DNA from: CAIKOD01 sp035543455
GTDB lineage: Archaea; Halobacteriota; Methanomicrobia; Methanomicrobiales; Methanospirillaceae
Direction of reading: 5' to 3'
NCBI GenBank assembly: GCA_035543455.1
Contig: DATKKE010000055.1
Location: 1 to 33,209 of the forward strand
DNA length: 33,209 nucleotides
This document shows positions 7,970 through 16,444 of the stretch, piece by piece. Position 1 is the stretch's first letter, and every line of letters starts with the position of its first letter. The notes below the pieces were generated by a model. It saw only the letters and a program-made list of their open reading frames with translations. It was not told where the DNA came from and made no database searches. A program made the translations under genes and the position numbers.

Positions 7970-9088
7970 CTATTCCTTGTGTGTGATGGTGAATTCACAA
8001 TACGGATCGCCTTTTGACCTGCATTTAACCTCTTTTCCCTGGACACGAACGTTATATGCAGTAGAAACGATGCCGGCGAGGAGCCCTGACGTGCAGTGAC
8101 ATACCGGTTTGTCTTTTTTTCCGAACGAATCCGACTCGGCCGTGTTGTCAAGGACTATTGTTTTCTCGAATTTTGCCTCGTTCCAGTCGATCTGTATCAC
8201 CTTGAACCAACCCATCTGGCCATAAAATGCCAGTGCGAGATCGATCAGCGTGTCCGGATCGGTGATGCCCATTTTCTTAAAATAAGCCACGTTCTGCGTT
8301 CCGAGTTCCATGTATGCACGATAATTGATGACACCCGCTGCGGCAGCTTCACCGACGATCTTACTCATCGATCCGAGCATTGAATTGAAGAGCATACGGG
8401 GGACGATGATAACAGGCTCGTCTATAAGCGTCATTTTACCTTCCAGGGGTTTCTGTTCAAGGAATTCCGTCACTGAACGCTCCCCTTTACGGATGCCGAG
8501 GGCCAGTTCGTTCCAGGTCACGGGCCGCTCGTTAAAAACAAATTCACACGCGTCAGCACCGGCTGCACGGCACCGGGTCTCCTCCCCCACCCAGTTTTTC
8601 CCGGTGACGGCCCCCAGAACCCCCTCCATCCAGCCGATATGGACCCCGCAGACGGGCATCGCCCATTCCTTCATGACATCGGATTCGAACGTAAACCTGG
8701 TCCTGACAACGATGGCAGAATCATTCTGCGAAACGAGCTCAAGGGGTGCCCCCCATCCCTGCTGATGTTGCAGTTTGAAGGCAAACAAAAGAAACTCGTA
8801 TGGTTTCAGTTCGATTCCCTGCTTCTTTAAGAATACATTAAGACCTCCTGCACCAAGGCCGACCGAGCGGTATAATTTCCTTATCATCTGTACGGCCAGC
8901 TTCCTGTTCAGGGCCCGCTCGTACATCTCGTACATCGCTCTGAGCAGGTAGTCCGGGTTGTTACTTGTCCTGACCCCGAATACCGACCAGATGCCGCCGG
9001 CAGGATCCATCTCGAGGAACCCGCTGATATCCTTTTTTCCCCCGATAATGGCTTCTATTTCATCCCGCCCGATCTTTTTCCTGTCCAT
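7970..9088 (-). CDS. Tandem V4R-domain protein
   Basis: A 372-residue soluble protein with two V4R (4-vinyl reductase) domains, at about 60-190 and 235-372. The first carries C147 and C173-x7-C181 (RCRAAGADACEF), and the second C330-x-C332 and C356-x7-C364 (KCRSKGDPYCEF), the usual C-terminal signature of this small-molecule-binding fold. V4R domains occur in BchJ-type proteins and in sensors such as XylR/DmpR; in methanogens they are common and mostly uncharacterised. Here there is no DNA-binding or output domain, so it may be a ligand-binding adaptor. Residues 1-40 form a small N-terminal extension. The gene is monocistronic: it converges on the MinD operon, and a TATA-like AT-rich stretch lies about 30-40 bases before the ATG. 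Link to the filament cluster is by position only. Confidence 0.82.
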   Translation of the reverse strand: MDRKKIGRDEIEAIIGGKKDISGFLEMDPAGGIWSVFGVRTSNNPDYLLRAMYEMYERALNRKLAVQMIRKLYRSVGLGAGGLNVFLKKQGIELKPYEFLLFAFKLQHQQGWGAPLELVSQNDSAIVVRTRFTFESDVMKEWAMPVCGVHIGWMEGVLGAVTGKNWVGEETRCRAAGADACEFVFNERPVTWNELALGIRKGERSVTEFLEQKPLEGKMTLIDEPVIIVPRMLFNSMLGSMSKIVGEAAAAGVINYRAYMELGTQNVAYFKKMGITDPDTLIDLALAFYGQMGWFKVIQIDWNEAKFEKTIVLDNTAESDSFGKKDKPVCHCTSGLLAGIVSTAYNVRVQGKEVKCRSKGDPYCEFTITHKE

Positions 9089-9188
9089 ATGGTATAGGAC
9101 TTGATGCCTGATAGTTAAATGATTTATTATCCGTTTCCGGTAATAACGCCGGATTATTCATTTTCGCCTGGTAACCCCGGCCACCGGG

Positions 9189-9195
9189 AAAAAAA
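9189..9195 (-). terminator. T-run terminator after the PATAN-like/beta-sandwich gene
   Basis: Seven A on the plus strand (seven T in the minus-strand transcript) 87 bases beyond the stop at 9282. The remainder of 9089-9281 holds the V4R promoter near 9114-9128 and GC-rich sequence with small CCGG repeats; I see no gene in it. Confidence 0.4.
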
Positions 9196-9281
9196 CATGA
9201 GTGGATGAGGCATCCCCGGGCTCCACCCCGGTTATGGCCTGGAAAGGTCCGGTGCAGGGCGACTGGAGACGCGGCAGTACC

Positions 9282-9896
9282 TTATCTCAGTGAAATTGTT
9301 TCTTCCCGGCCGCCTGAATGAACTTTAACACGGAAGACCTGCATTTTCTTGTCTTTGTCCATGATTACGATGTCATAGTCCCCGAACAGGAGTTTGAAAT
9401 ACGCTTTCCCTTCTCCTGTCGTTACATCGCTCCCGATAACCCGACCCTGTTTCCTGATCGATACGTGAAGGCCGGACTGCGGTGAATTATCCTTCAGCAC
9501 CTGTATTGCAAAGGAACCCATACCTTCGTTCTTCCGCTCGATAACAGGAATATTCGGCGAAAGGGTTGAATTAAGATGACTTCTGTCGAATATCCTGCAG
9601 GTGAGGATCCACCGATCGATCAATTCAGGTTCCACGAGGTAGAACGAAAATATTTCGTTTCCTTTCAGGAGGAACACCGCCTTATCACCGATAAGTATCC
9701 CGGTTTTGTCGATCTCGACGGCTCCCTGCGGTTCACCCGACGAAAACAGGAGATACACCGTGCCCCTTTCGGTAACCGCTACGGCAACCCCGCTTATTTT
9801 CTCCCCTGCCGCAAATTTTTTAAGATCGTTCATCCTGTACGAGCCCTCGGATGTCCTCGCCTTGATACAACTTTGGAGGAATTCATCAAGCTCCAT
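9282..9896 (-). CDS. Two-domain protein: PATAN-like module plus small beta-sandwich
   Basis: A 204-residue protein without signal peptide or membrane span. Residues about 25-110 show a PATAN-like pattern (GTVYLLFSSGEPQGAVEID followed by GILIGDKAVFLL) and end in CRIFDRSHLN. Residues about 125-204 (FAIQVLKDNSPQSGLHVSIRK..., GKAYFKLLFGDYDIVIMD) have the alternating-strand look of a carboxypeptidase-regulatory/transthyretin-like beta-sandwich. That fold is usually extracellular, so a cytoplasmic version is notable. GGAGGG about nine bases before the ATG is a good ribosome-binding site. I recognise no named family. The PATAN-like part resembles the two DUF2226-like proteins of the filament cluster, suggesting a shared pathway. 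Confidence 0.68.
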   Translation of the reverse strand: MELDEFLQSCIKARTSEGSYRMNDLKKFAAGEKISGVAVAVTERGTVYLLFSSGEPQGAVEIDKTGILIGDKAVFLLKGNEIFSFYLVEPELIDRWILTCRIFDRSHLNSTLSPNIPVIERKNEGMGSFAIQVLKDNSPQSGLHVSIRKQGRVIGSDVTTGEGKAYFKLLFGDYDIVIMDKDKKMQVFRVKVHSGGREETISLR

Positions 9897-10217
9897 TCAG
9901 CTATACCCTCCGGCACGACGGACTTTTTCCCGGTAAAATCCGCGTCCCCCCCGGTAGTAACGAGGGACCACGGTTTTTGCAGGGATTATGCAGGGGTATT
10001 ACCATCACTGACAGGACCATGGGATCTGATATATCCCAGTTCTTTGGCTGACAATAAATAGCCACTGGAAAAATATCAGGCCCCGGCCATGGCCGGATAC
10101 CTGGTTGAAAATACCATATCCAATTTCCGGTGGATCGATTCGCGACCCGGCATTTTGGGATCCGGTGGCCGGATAACATCATGATTAAAGTATCCTCATA
10201 CCGATATTGTTCAGACC
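9897..10217. other. Intergenic region with small palindromes
   Basis: A 321-base gap between divergent genes. The left part carries the ribosome-binding site and leader of the minus-strand gene. The right part has a 14-base perfect palindrome CCGGCCATGGCCGG (10083-10096) and an inverted repeat ATCCGG-TGG-CCGGAT (10160-10174); GGCCGGATA occurs in both. A weak TATA-like GATTAAAGTAT lies just before the peptidase gene. A 93-codon open frame on the minus strand (9901-10182) looks spurious. No gene is supported. Confidence 0.4.
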
Positions 10218-11318
10218 ATGATCATTATCCCGCTTCTCGCCGGCGCACTGGCAGTAATTGTAACCCTGTGCTATGCGTCCTGGCTCGACATCCTTGATCG
10301 GAGGGTGCCGTTTGTCACCTGGTTGCCGATGCTTGTCATCGGCCTTGCGGCGGCTGGAATTGCACTTCTTTCTCTTAACGATGGTACTTCACTGTTTACG
10401 GGTTACCTTCAGATGGTATCGGTTATTCTCTATATCGCGTATCTCGGCAACAGGGATGATAAGAAGCCATTACAGGCAGCCTTTGTTATCACGGTATTTC
10501 TGATCCAGATTTATTCCTTATGGTATTTTGCAGGCATTAATGGAACATCCGGGGTTCTCCTTTCCGTTGCCTCATTGCTGATAACCGCGTATGCGACCTG
10601 GCTTGAAAGCCGGAACATCGATTCTCTGTTCTCTAATGCGTGGCCTCTCCTGTATTTCCTGGTCGGTACAGTCTGCTGGTTCTCCTACTCGTTATCGGGT
10701 GGCGGGATCCTGTTCCTTTACCTCGGGATGATAGAGATGTTCTGCTTTATTTTTTATCTTTTCGGCATATTACAGCTCTTCGGAGGTGCCGATGCCTGGG
10801 CGCTTATCTTTATCACTCTCATCATACCCCTGTTTCCCTTCGAACCGCTGGCAGGATACCCGGCAGTCCCGTTCTTTCCTTTTACCGTGCTCGTGAATGC
10901 GGTGATATTCAACCTGGTCGCTCCCGTCGGTCTCTTTATTATGAACCTTATCAGCGGGAACAGGGCGCCATGGCCGTACCTGTTCCTCGGCTATCCCGTC
11001 GACGGCAATACCATTGGAACGTCATTCGGGTTCATCATGGAAGAGTTCGGGGAACGTGAGGGTGTCCTTACAAGGAGATTTTTAACAGTGCGGGAAACAC
11101 TTGGTTCGATGGTCAGGGGACACCGGAGGATCTATACAAAAGATCTCAGGACCACTCCCGAAAAGTTTTCAAAAGAGCTTGGGTGGTATAAAAAGGCAGG
11201 AAAGGTCTGGATATCGTACGGGGTGCCATTTATCGTACCGATTACCGCGGGATTACTTTTCGGCCTTTTTGTTGGTGACATATTAACGATATGCCTGAAA
11301 TTAGCAGGAGGAATATAA
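10218..11318 (+). CDS. Archaeal A24 (FlaK/PibD-like) prepilin peptidase
   Basis: Polytopic aspartic peptidase that would clip class III signal peptides from archaeal pilins or archaellins at the membrane. The first catalytic Asp is D24 in the SWLDILDRRVP motif. The second is D192 in GGADAWAL (189-196), the archaeal version of GxGD. An FPFTVLVNAVIFNLVAP segment follows, as in archaeal FlaK-type enzymes, and a soluble tail (about 255-340) precedes the last membrane span. Length is 366 residues against about 230-250 for classical FlaK/PibD. The two Asp are 168 residues apart, against about 60 in known enzymes, because extra membrane segments lie between them. It is likely the processing enzyme for the filament cluster to its left. 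Its stop lies 4 bases before hisI, which shares its AGGAGG (11306-11311). Confidence 0.86.
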   Translation: MIIIPLLAGALAVIVTLCYASWLDILDRRVPFVTWLPMLVIGLAAAGIALLSLNDGTSLFTGYLQMVSVILYIAYLGNRDDKKPLQAAFVITVFLIQIYSLWYFAGINGTSGVLLSVASLLITAYATWLESRNIDSLFSNAWPLLYFLVGTVCWFSYSLSGGGILFLYLGMIEMFCFIFYLFGILQLFGGADAWALIFITLIIPLFPFEPLAGYPAVPFFPFTVLVNAVIFNLVAPVGLFIMNLISGNRAPWPYLFLGYPVDGNTIGTSFGFIMEEFGEREGVLTRRFLTVRETLGSMVRGHRRIYTKDLRTTPEKFSKELGWYKKAGKVWISYGVPFIVPITAGLLFGLFVGDILTICLKLAGGI

Positions 11319-11322
11319 AATA

Positions 11323-11703
11323 ATGATTGAGTTACGTTACCAGGACGGGCTGATCCCCGTTGTTGTGCAGGATTATACGACGAGAGACGTACTGATGGTT
11401 GCATATGCAAACAGCGATGCGGTGGAACTGACTCTGGCAACCGGGTTTGCCCATTATTTTTCCCGGAGCCGGAAAAAGATCTGGAAAAAAGGAGAGGAGA
11501 GCGGTCATTTCCAGCCTGTCAGGAGGATACTGGTCGACTGCGACGAAGACTGTCTCCTTTATGAGGTCGACCAGGAAGGTGCAGCCTGCCATACGGGGCA
11601 TTGGACCTGCTTTTACCGAACCATCGATGGAGAAGAGATTTCAGGGACAATCTTCGATCCCGTCAGGGTATATGCTAATAAAGATCAATTGCCAAGTATA
11701 TAA
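11323..11703 (+). CDS. hisI: Phosphoribosyl-AMP cyclohydrolase
   Basis: Third step of histidine synthesis: opens the adenine ring of phosphoribosyl-AMP to give ProFAR. Length (126 residues) matches the stand-alone archaeal enzyme. Signature residues are SRSRKKIWKKGEESGHFQ (47-64), the metal-binding DCDEDC (72-77; D72, D74 and D76 for Mg, C73 for Zn) and ACHTGHWTCFYR (88-99; C89 and C96 for Zn). AGGAGG upstream is an excellent ribosome-binding site. No other his gene is nearby; it is co-transcribed with the peptidase gene and probably with the downstream PIN-ATPase gene, which is not a functional link I can explain. Confidence 0.97.
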   Translation: MIELRYQDGLIPVVVQDYTTRDVLMVAYANSDAVELTLATGFAHYFSRSRKKIWKKGEESGHFQPVRRILVDCDEDCLLYEVDQEGAACHTGHWTCFYRTIDGEEISGTIFDPVRVYANKDQLPSI

Positions 11704-11716
11704 GCGGTGATATTTT

Positions 11717-13615
11717 TTGAAATTAGTACCAGATACGAGTGTCGTAATAGATGGTCGCATCACCTCCATGATAAAAACCGGAGAATATAATGGTGCGACA
11801 ATAATTATACCGGAAGCCGTGGTCGCCGAGCTTGAAGCACAGGCAAACCAGGGCCGGGAAATAGGGTTTTCAGGTCTTACCGAATTACAGGCCCTCTGTA
11901 AACTCGCCGAAGATAATACTATCGAATTGAAATTTGTCGGTGTAAGGCCAACCCTTGAACAGGTCAAACTCGCCAGCGGCGGAGAGATCGACGCCCTCAT
12001 CCGGAACGTAGCAATAGAACACAGTGCACGTTTTATCACGAGCGATATCGTCCAGGCGGAAGTAGCGCGGGCTAAAGGACTCGATGTGGTCTACTTAAGG
12101 CCCCAGATGGAAGAATTCGGGGCGCTTGGCATCGACCAGTTTTTTGATGAGCATACCATTGCGGTATACCTCAAGGAACGGGTACCGCCCGTGGCGAAAA
12201 AAGGATCGATCAATGATATGCACCTTGTCCGGATCCGGGACCAGCCATCGACCGAATATGAACTGAGAGCCCTTGCACAGGAGATCCTCGAACGGGCGAA
12301 ACGTGATCCCGACGGGTTTATCGAGGTTGAAAAACGCGGGATTTCTGTGGTCCAGATCGGGTCGATGCGGATCGCCATCGCACGGAGACCTTTTTCCGAC
12401 GGCATGGAAATCACGGCGGTCCGGCCGGTCGTAGACATTGTCCTCGATAATTACCGGAAAGCAGGAGTATTGAAAAACCGGATTACCGGTGAAAAACGTG
12501 GCATCCTGATTGCAGGTCCCCCCGGAACGGGCAAAACAACCCTCGCCCAGAGTCTTGCTACCTATCTCGCCGATAACGGGTTTATCGTAAAGACCATGGA
12601 GGCACCGAGGGAGCTCCAGGTCCCCGATCATATAACCCAGTATACCACGCTTGAAGGCAGCATGGAGAATACCGCCGATATCCTGATGCTGGTCAGGCCG
12701 GATTACGTCATATTCGACGAGCTCCGGAAGAACGAAGACTTCCGGGTTTTTTCCGACATGCGACTCGGGGGGATCGGCATGGTGGGCGTTGTCCATGCAA
12801 CCGGGCCACATGATGCACTGCAGCGCTTTTCCGAACGGGTCGAATTCGGTGTCCTGCCCCAGATCGTAAATACCATCATTTACGTCGATAAGGGTGAGAT
12901 CGCGAACCTCTACGAGGTAGAGTTTACCATCAAAGTTCCGGAAGGCATGGCAATCGAGATGCACCCGCGCCCCGTCACGATGGTCCGGAACTACGAGACC
13001 GGTGAACTCTCCTTCGAGATATTCAAGTACGAGGGGGAGACCATTGTCATCTCCTCCAAAGGATCTGCAACATCCCCGGAAGTCGCATTAAAGGCACCCT
13101 CGGTTCAGGTTCCCGAAAAGGCGGAAGAGGAAAATACCGGGTGGAAAGTCACCGAGAGGGAAATCCAGAGGGAAATCGGTCGTTATACCGACGGCCCGGT
13201 CGACGTGAGGATGCTTTCGGATTCAAAGGCGGTTGTCTATATCGATGATAAGGACGTCCCGGCTGCAATCGGGAAGGGAGGAAAAAATATTGCTGCCATC
13301 GTAAACAAAGTCGGCATCGGGATCGATATCCGTCCGAGAAGCGAGGCAGAAAAACTCCCGCCGGAAAAGGTCCAGCCAGAAGAGGAACTTCAACTCGGAG
13401 GCGGGATCAGGATCAGGGTCGACAAGAAGCAGCTTGCGATTATATCGCCGGAGCAGGCAGGGAAAATTGTAGACGTTTTTGCAGGCAAGGAATATCTTTT
13501 TACGGCAACCGTTAACGAATCGGGTGAGATCCACCTGGGAAAGAACAGCACGATCGCCCAGGAAATGTTAAAACGATACAATGATGGGGATACAATCCGG
13601 CTGAGACCGGTATAA
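11717..13615 (+). CDS. PIN-domain/AAA-type ATPase/KH fusion protein
   Basis: A 632-residue cytoplasmic protein conserved in archaea. An N-terminal PIN nuclease-like domain (1 to about 130) has acidic residues D6, E38, D92 and D110, the usual metal-binding quartet. A P-loop ATPase of the PilT/VirB11-related type follows (about 230-420), with GPPGTGKTT (267-275) and VIFDEL (331-336). Next is a KH RNA-binding domain (about 495-540, GKGGKNI), and a C-terminal domain (about 560-632) that may be TRAM-like. The composition suggests RNA or ribosome processing driven by ATP; the precise substrate is not known to me. The start is TTG, supported by GGTGAT (11706-11711) six bases upstream and by the PIN consensus beginning at once (KLVPDTSVVIDG). 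It lies 13 bases after hisI and 39 bases before leuS. Confidence 0.9.
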   Translation: MKLVPDTSVVIDGRITSMIKTGEYNGATIIIPEAVVAELEAQANQGREIGFSGLTELQALCKLAEDNTIELKFVGVRPTLEQVKLASGGEIDALIRNVAIEHSARFITSDIVQAEVARAKGLDVVYLRPQMEEFGALGIDQFFDEHTIAVYLKERVPPVAKKGSINDMHLVRIRDQPSTEYELRALAQEILERAKRDPDGFIEVEKRGISVVQIGSMRIAIARRPFSDGMEITAVRPVVDIVLDNYRKAGVLKNRITGEKRGILIAGPPGTGKTTLAQSLATYLADNGFIVKTMEAPRELQVPDHITQYTTLEGSMENTADILMLVRPDYVIFDELRKNEDFRVFSDMRLGGIGMVGVVHATGPHDALQRFSERVEFGVLPQIVNTIIYVDKGEIANLYEVEFTIKVPEGMAIEMHPRPVTMVRNYETGELSFEIFKYEGETIVISSKGSATSPEVALKAPSVQVPEKAEEENTGWKVTEREIQREIGRYTDGPVDVRMLSDSKAVVYIDDKDVPAAIGKGGKNIAAIVNKVGIGIDIRPRSEAEKLPPEKVQPEEELQLGGGIRIRVDKKQLAIISPEQAGKIVDVFAGKEYLFTATVNESGEIHLGKNSTIAQEMLKRYNDGDTIRLRPV

Positions 13616-13654
13616 GGTTTCCCCTGTAAAAATTTTTCTCCGGAGTGTTGATCC

Positions 13655-16435
13655 TTGAACGAATTTGACTTGCAGAAATTTGAACGGGATGCAGATAAAA
13701 AATGGGAGCATGTATTTGAAGTTAATCCCTCTGACCGAAAGAAATTGTACATAACGGTGGCCTATCCTTACCCAAGCGGCGCAATGCATGTCGGTCATGG
13801 CCGTACCTATATCGCCCCTGATGTCATCGCACGTTTCTGGCGCATGAGGGGGTACGATGTGCTGTATCCGATGGCATTCCACGTTACGGGAGCACCGGTT
13901 ATCGGGATCTCCAAAAGAATTGCAAAGGGGGATGAAAAGGCGATCCATCTCTATCGTGACCTCTATAAAGTTCCCCAGGATGTCCTTGACAACTTTACCA
14001 ATCCTATCGAGATAGTCAGGCACTTCAGCGAAGAATACCGGCGGGTCATGAGGAGCTGCGGGCTGTCGATCGACTGGCGGCGCAGGTTTACCACCGTCGA
14101 CCCGACCTATAGCAGGTTTATCGAGTGGCAATGGAAACACCTTCACGAAAAGAACCACGTCCTGAAAGGAGCCCACCCGGTGCGGTATTGTCCCCAGTGC
14201 GAGAACCCGGTGGGCGACCATGACCTCCTCGAGGGCGACAAGGCCGAAATACTGAAATTCACGCTCGTGATGTTCCGGTACGGCAACTCGTTCGTACCAA
14301 CAGCGACATTGCGCCCGGAGACCATCTACGGGGTGACGAACCTCTGGGTCAACCCCGCCATCAGCTATGTGAAGGTCATGGTAGACGGAAAAGAGTGGAT
14401 CGTAAGCCAGGAAGCGGCCGACAAGATAACTCTCCAGGACCACACCGTGCTGGTGGCAGGCCGGATCGAAGGCACCGATCTTATCGGCAAAATGGTGTTC
14501 CATCCACTCTCAGGGGAAGTACCGATCCTTCCTGCGACATTCGTCGATCCCGACATGGCCACCGGTGTCGTTATGAGTGTCCCGGCACATGCACCTTTTG
14601 ATTACATCGCACTTCGCGACCTCCGGAACGAAGGAAAATACGCTGATATCACGGCAATCCCCCTTATCACCGTAAAGGGATATGGCGAAGTCCCGGCGAA
14701 GGAGGCAGTGGAACGTGCAGGGGTAAAAAACCAGCTCGATTCCCGTCTGGACCAGCTCACCCAGGAACTGTATTCGGCGGAGTTCTCCCAGGGGAAGCTG
14801 TTCGAAAAATATGGCGGCAAACCGGTAAAAATAGCCCGTGAGGAAGTAGCCGCACTGATGGTCGAGCGATATGACTCGACATTCATGTATGAATTCGATA
14901 CGAGGCCGGTTATCTGCCGTTGCGGAAGCCGGGCGTACGTGAAGATCCTCCACGACCAGTGGTTCCTGGAGTACAGCGACCCGGCCTGGAAAGCACAGGT
15001 CAGAGAACACTTAAAAGATATGGAGCTCGTCCCCCCTGAAGTCAGGGCGGAATTCGACAGGACCGTCGAATGGTTGAAAGACTGGGCATGCACGAGGAAA
15101 GTCGGGCTTGGCACGCGGTTGCCGTGGGACAGGGCATGGCTGATAGAACCCCTCTCGGATTCAACCATATACATGTCCTACTATACTATTGCACACCGGA
15201 TACGGGAATTTTCACCCGATATGCTCACACCTGAAGTATTCGACTATATTTTCCTCGGCAAGGAATCGGCCAATCTTCCCGAGAGAAAGAAACTGGAGGA
15301 ATTGAGGAGAGAATTCCTCTACTGGTACCCCTATGATATCCGGTTCTCCGCAAAAGACCTGATCTCGAACCACCTGACGTTCCAGATCTTCCACCATGTC
15401 GCGATATTCCCGAAACCGCTTCTCCCGAAAGGAATGGTCGTCTTCGGCATGGGGCTACTGAACGGGGCCAAGATGTCGTCGAGCAAGGGGAACGTTTTCC
15501 TGCTCGAGGATGCTGTCGAGGAATTCGGTGCGGATACGGTCAGGATGTTCCTTGTCGGCAGTGCCGAGCCCTGGCAGGATTTTGACTGGAGAAACGAACT
15601 GGTTATTTCCACGAGAAAGCAGATCGAACGCTTCTATAACGTGGTCGAAGATTCGGCAGGTCTCAAAGAGCCAGGCAGTCCGATCGACCGGTGGCTGATA
15701 TCAAGGCTCCAGCACCATATCGAAAAAACAACCGGAGCGCTTCTCCGGTTCCAGACCCGCCAGGCACTCCAGGAGGCGTTTAACGGGATAGAAGCGGATC
15801 TTAAGTGGTACCGCCGCCGTCTCCCCGAAGATTCGCCGGGCCATGCACCGCTCCGCGACCTCTGTTCCGTGTGGGTGAGGTTGATGGCACCCGTGATCCC
15901 GAATACGGCCGAACGGCTCTGGAGCGATCTCGGGGGAAAGGGACTGGTATCGTTTGCTGAATGGCCGGTCCCTGACACGAGTTGTGTCGAGACAAAGCTC
16001 GAGCTCTCTGAGGAGCTCCTGTCGAGGACGGTTGAAGACGTAGAGTCCATTATGAAACTCATCCAGATCACCCCTTCATCGCTGACCATCTGCGTGGCCC
16101 CGTCATGGAAACACGAAGTCTTCAGGACTATCGCCCGTTCAGAGGACCGGGGCCAGGTCGTCAGGGAGATCATGAAGGATGAGACGATGAGGGTGAGGGG
16201 AAAAGAAGCGACCGATGCCACAAAACACTGCACCACCCTGATTCACCGTCTCCCGCCCCAAATCGTCGATGCACTGGTATCCGAAGACCTCGATGAGCTG
16301 AAGATCTTTTGGGAGGCAAAAGAGTTCCTGGAGAAGGAATTCGGACTAAAGGTCAACGTTGTCCCTGCAGACCCGGACGTGCATGCCAAGGCGGCAATGG
16401 CATTACCTTTCAAACCGGCGATCATTATCGAGTGA
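13655..16435 (+). CDS. leuS: Leucyl-tRNA synthetase, archaeal type
   Basis: Class I aminoacyl-tRNA synthetase that charges tRNA-Leu. The HIGH-type motif is HVGH (45-48, within YPYPSGAMHVGHG). The KMSKS motif is KMSSS (606-610). The editing (CP1) domain lies between about 190 and 450, with a threonine-rich TLRPETIYGVTN stretch (212 on). The C-terminal anticodon-binding and extra archaeal domain extends to 926, typical for archaeal/eukaryotic-type LeuRS. The start is TTG at 13655 with GGAGTG (13642-13647) upstream; no ATG or GTG in frame gives a better start. It may be transcribed with the PIN-ATPase gene. A stem-loop with UUCG follows the stop. Confidence 0.97.
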   Translation: MNEFDLQKFERDADKKWEHVFEVNPSDRKKLYITVAYPYPSGAMHVGHGRTYIAPDVIARFWRMRGYDVLYPMAFHVTGAPVIGISKRIAKGDEKAIHLYRDLYKVPQDVLDNFTNPIEIVRHFSEEYRRVMRSCGLSIDWRRRFTTVDPTYSRFIEWQWKHLHEKNHVLKGAHPVRYCPQCENPVGDHDLLEGDKAEILKFTLVMFRYGNSFVPTATLRPETIYGVTNLWVNPAISYVKVMVDGKEWIVSQEAADKITLQDHTVLVAGRIEGTDLIGKMVFHPLSGEVPILPATFVDPDMATGVVMSVPAHAPFDYIALRDLRNEGKYADITAIPLITVKGYGEVPAKEAVERAGVKNQLDSRLDQLTQELYSAEFSQGKLFEKYGGKPVKIAREEVAALMVERYDSTFMYEFDTRPVICRCGSRAYVKILHDQWFLEYSDPAWKAQVREHLKDMELVPPEVRAEFDRTVEWLKDWACTRKVGLGTRLPWDRAWLIEPLSDSTIYMSYYTIAHRIREFSPDMLTPEVFDYIFLGKESANLPERKKLEELRREFLYWYPYDIRFSAKDLISNHLTFQIFHHVAIFPKPLLPKGMVVFGMGLLNGAKMSSSKGNVFLLEDAVEEFGADTVRMFLVGSAEPWQDFDWRNELVISTRKQIERFYNVVEDSAGLKEPGSPIDRWLISRLQHHIEKTTGALLRFQTRQALQEAFNGIEADLKWYRRRLPEDSPGHAPLRDLCSVWVRLMAPVIPNTAERLWSDLGGKGLVSFAEWPVPDTSCVETKLELSEELLSRTVEDVESIMKLIQITPSSLTICVAPSWKHEVFRTIARSEDRGQVVREIMKDETMRVRGKEATDATKHCTTLIHRLPPQIVDALVSEDLDELKIFWEAKEFLEKEFGLKVNVVPADPDVHAKAAMALPFKPAIIIE

Positions 16436-16444
16436 AGAAAGGGC

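Noticed and set aside
9901..10182. 93-codon minus-strand frame in the 321-base gap
   Set aside because: Composition rich in Pro/Trp/Arg, no ribosome-binding site, and it would crowd the ribosome-binding site of the real downstream gene.
11696..11703. TATATAAG at the end of hisI as promoter for the PIN-ATPase gene
   Set aside because: It lies only about 14-21 bases before the TTG start, too close for transcription to include the GGTGAT ribosome-binding site.
13568..14503. 311-codon open frame on the minus strand opposite leuS
   Set aside because: Antisense to the leuS catalytic region, with no ribosome-binding site and no family features.
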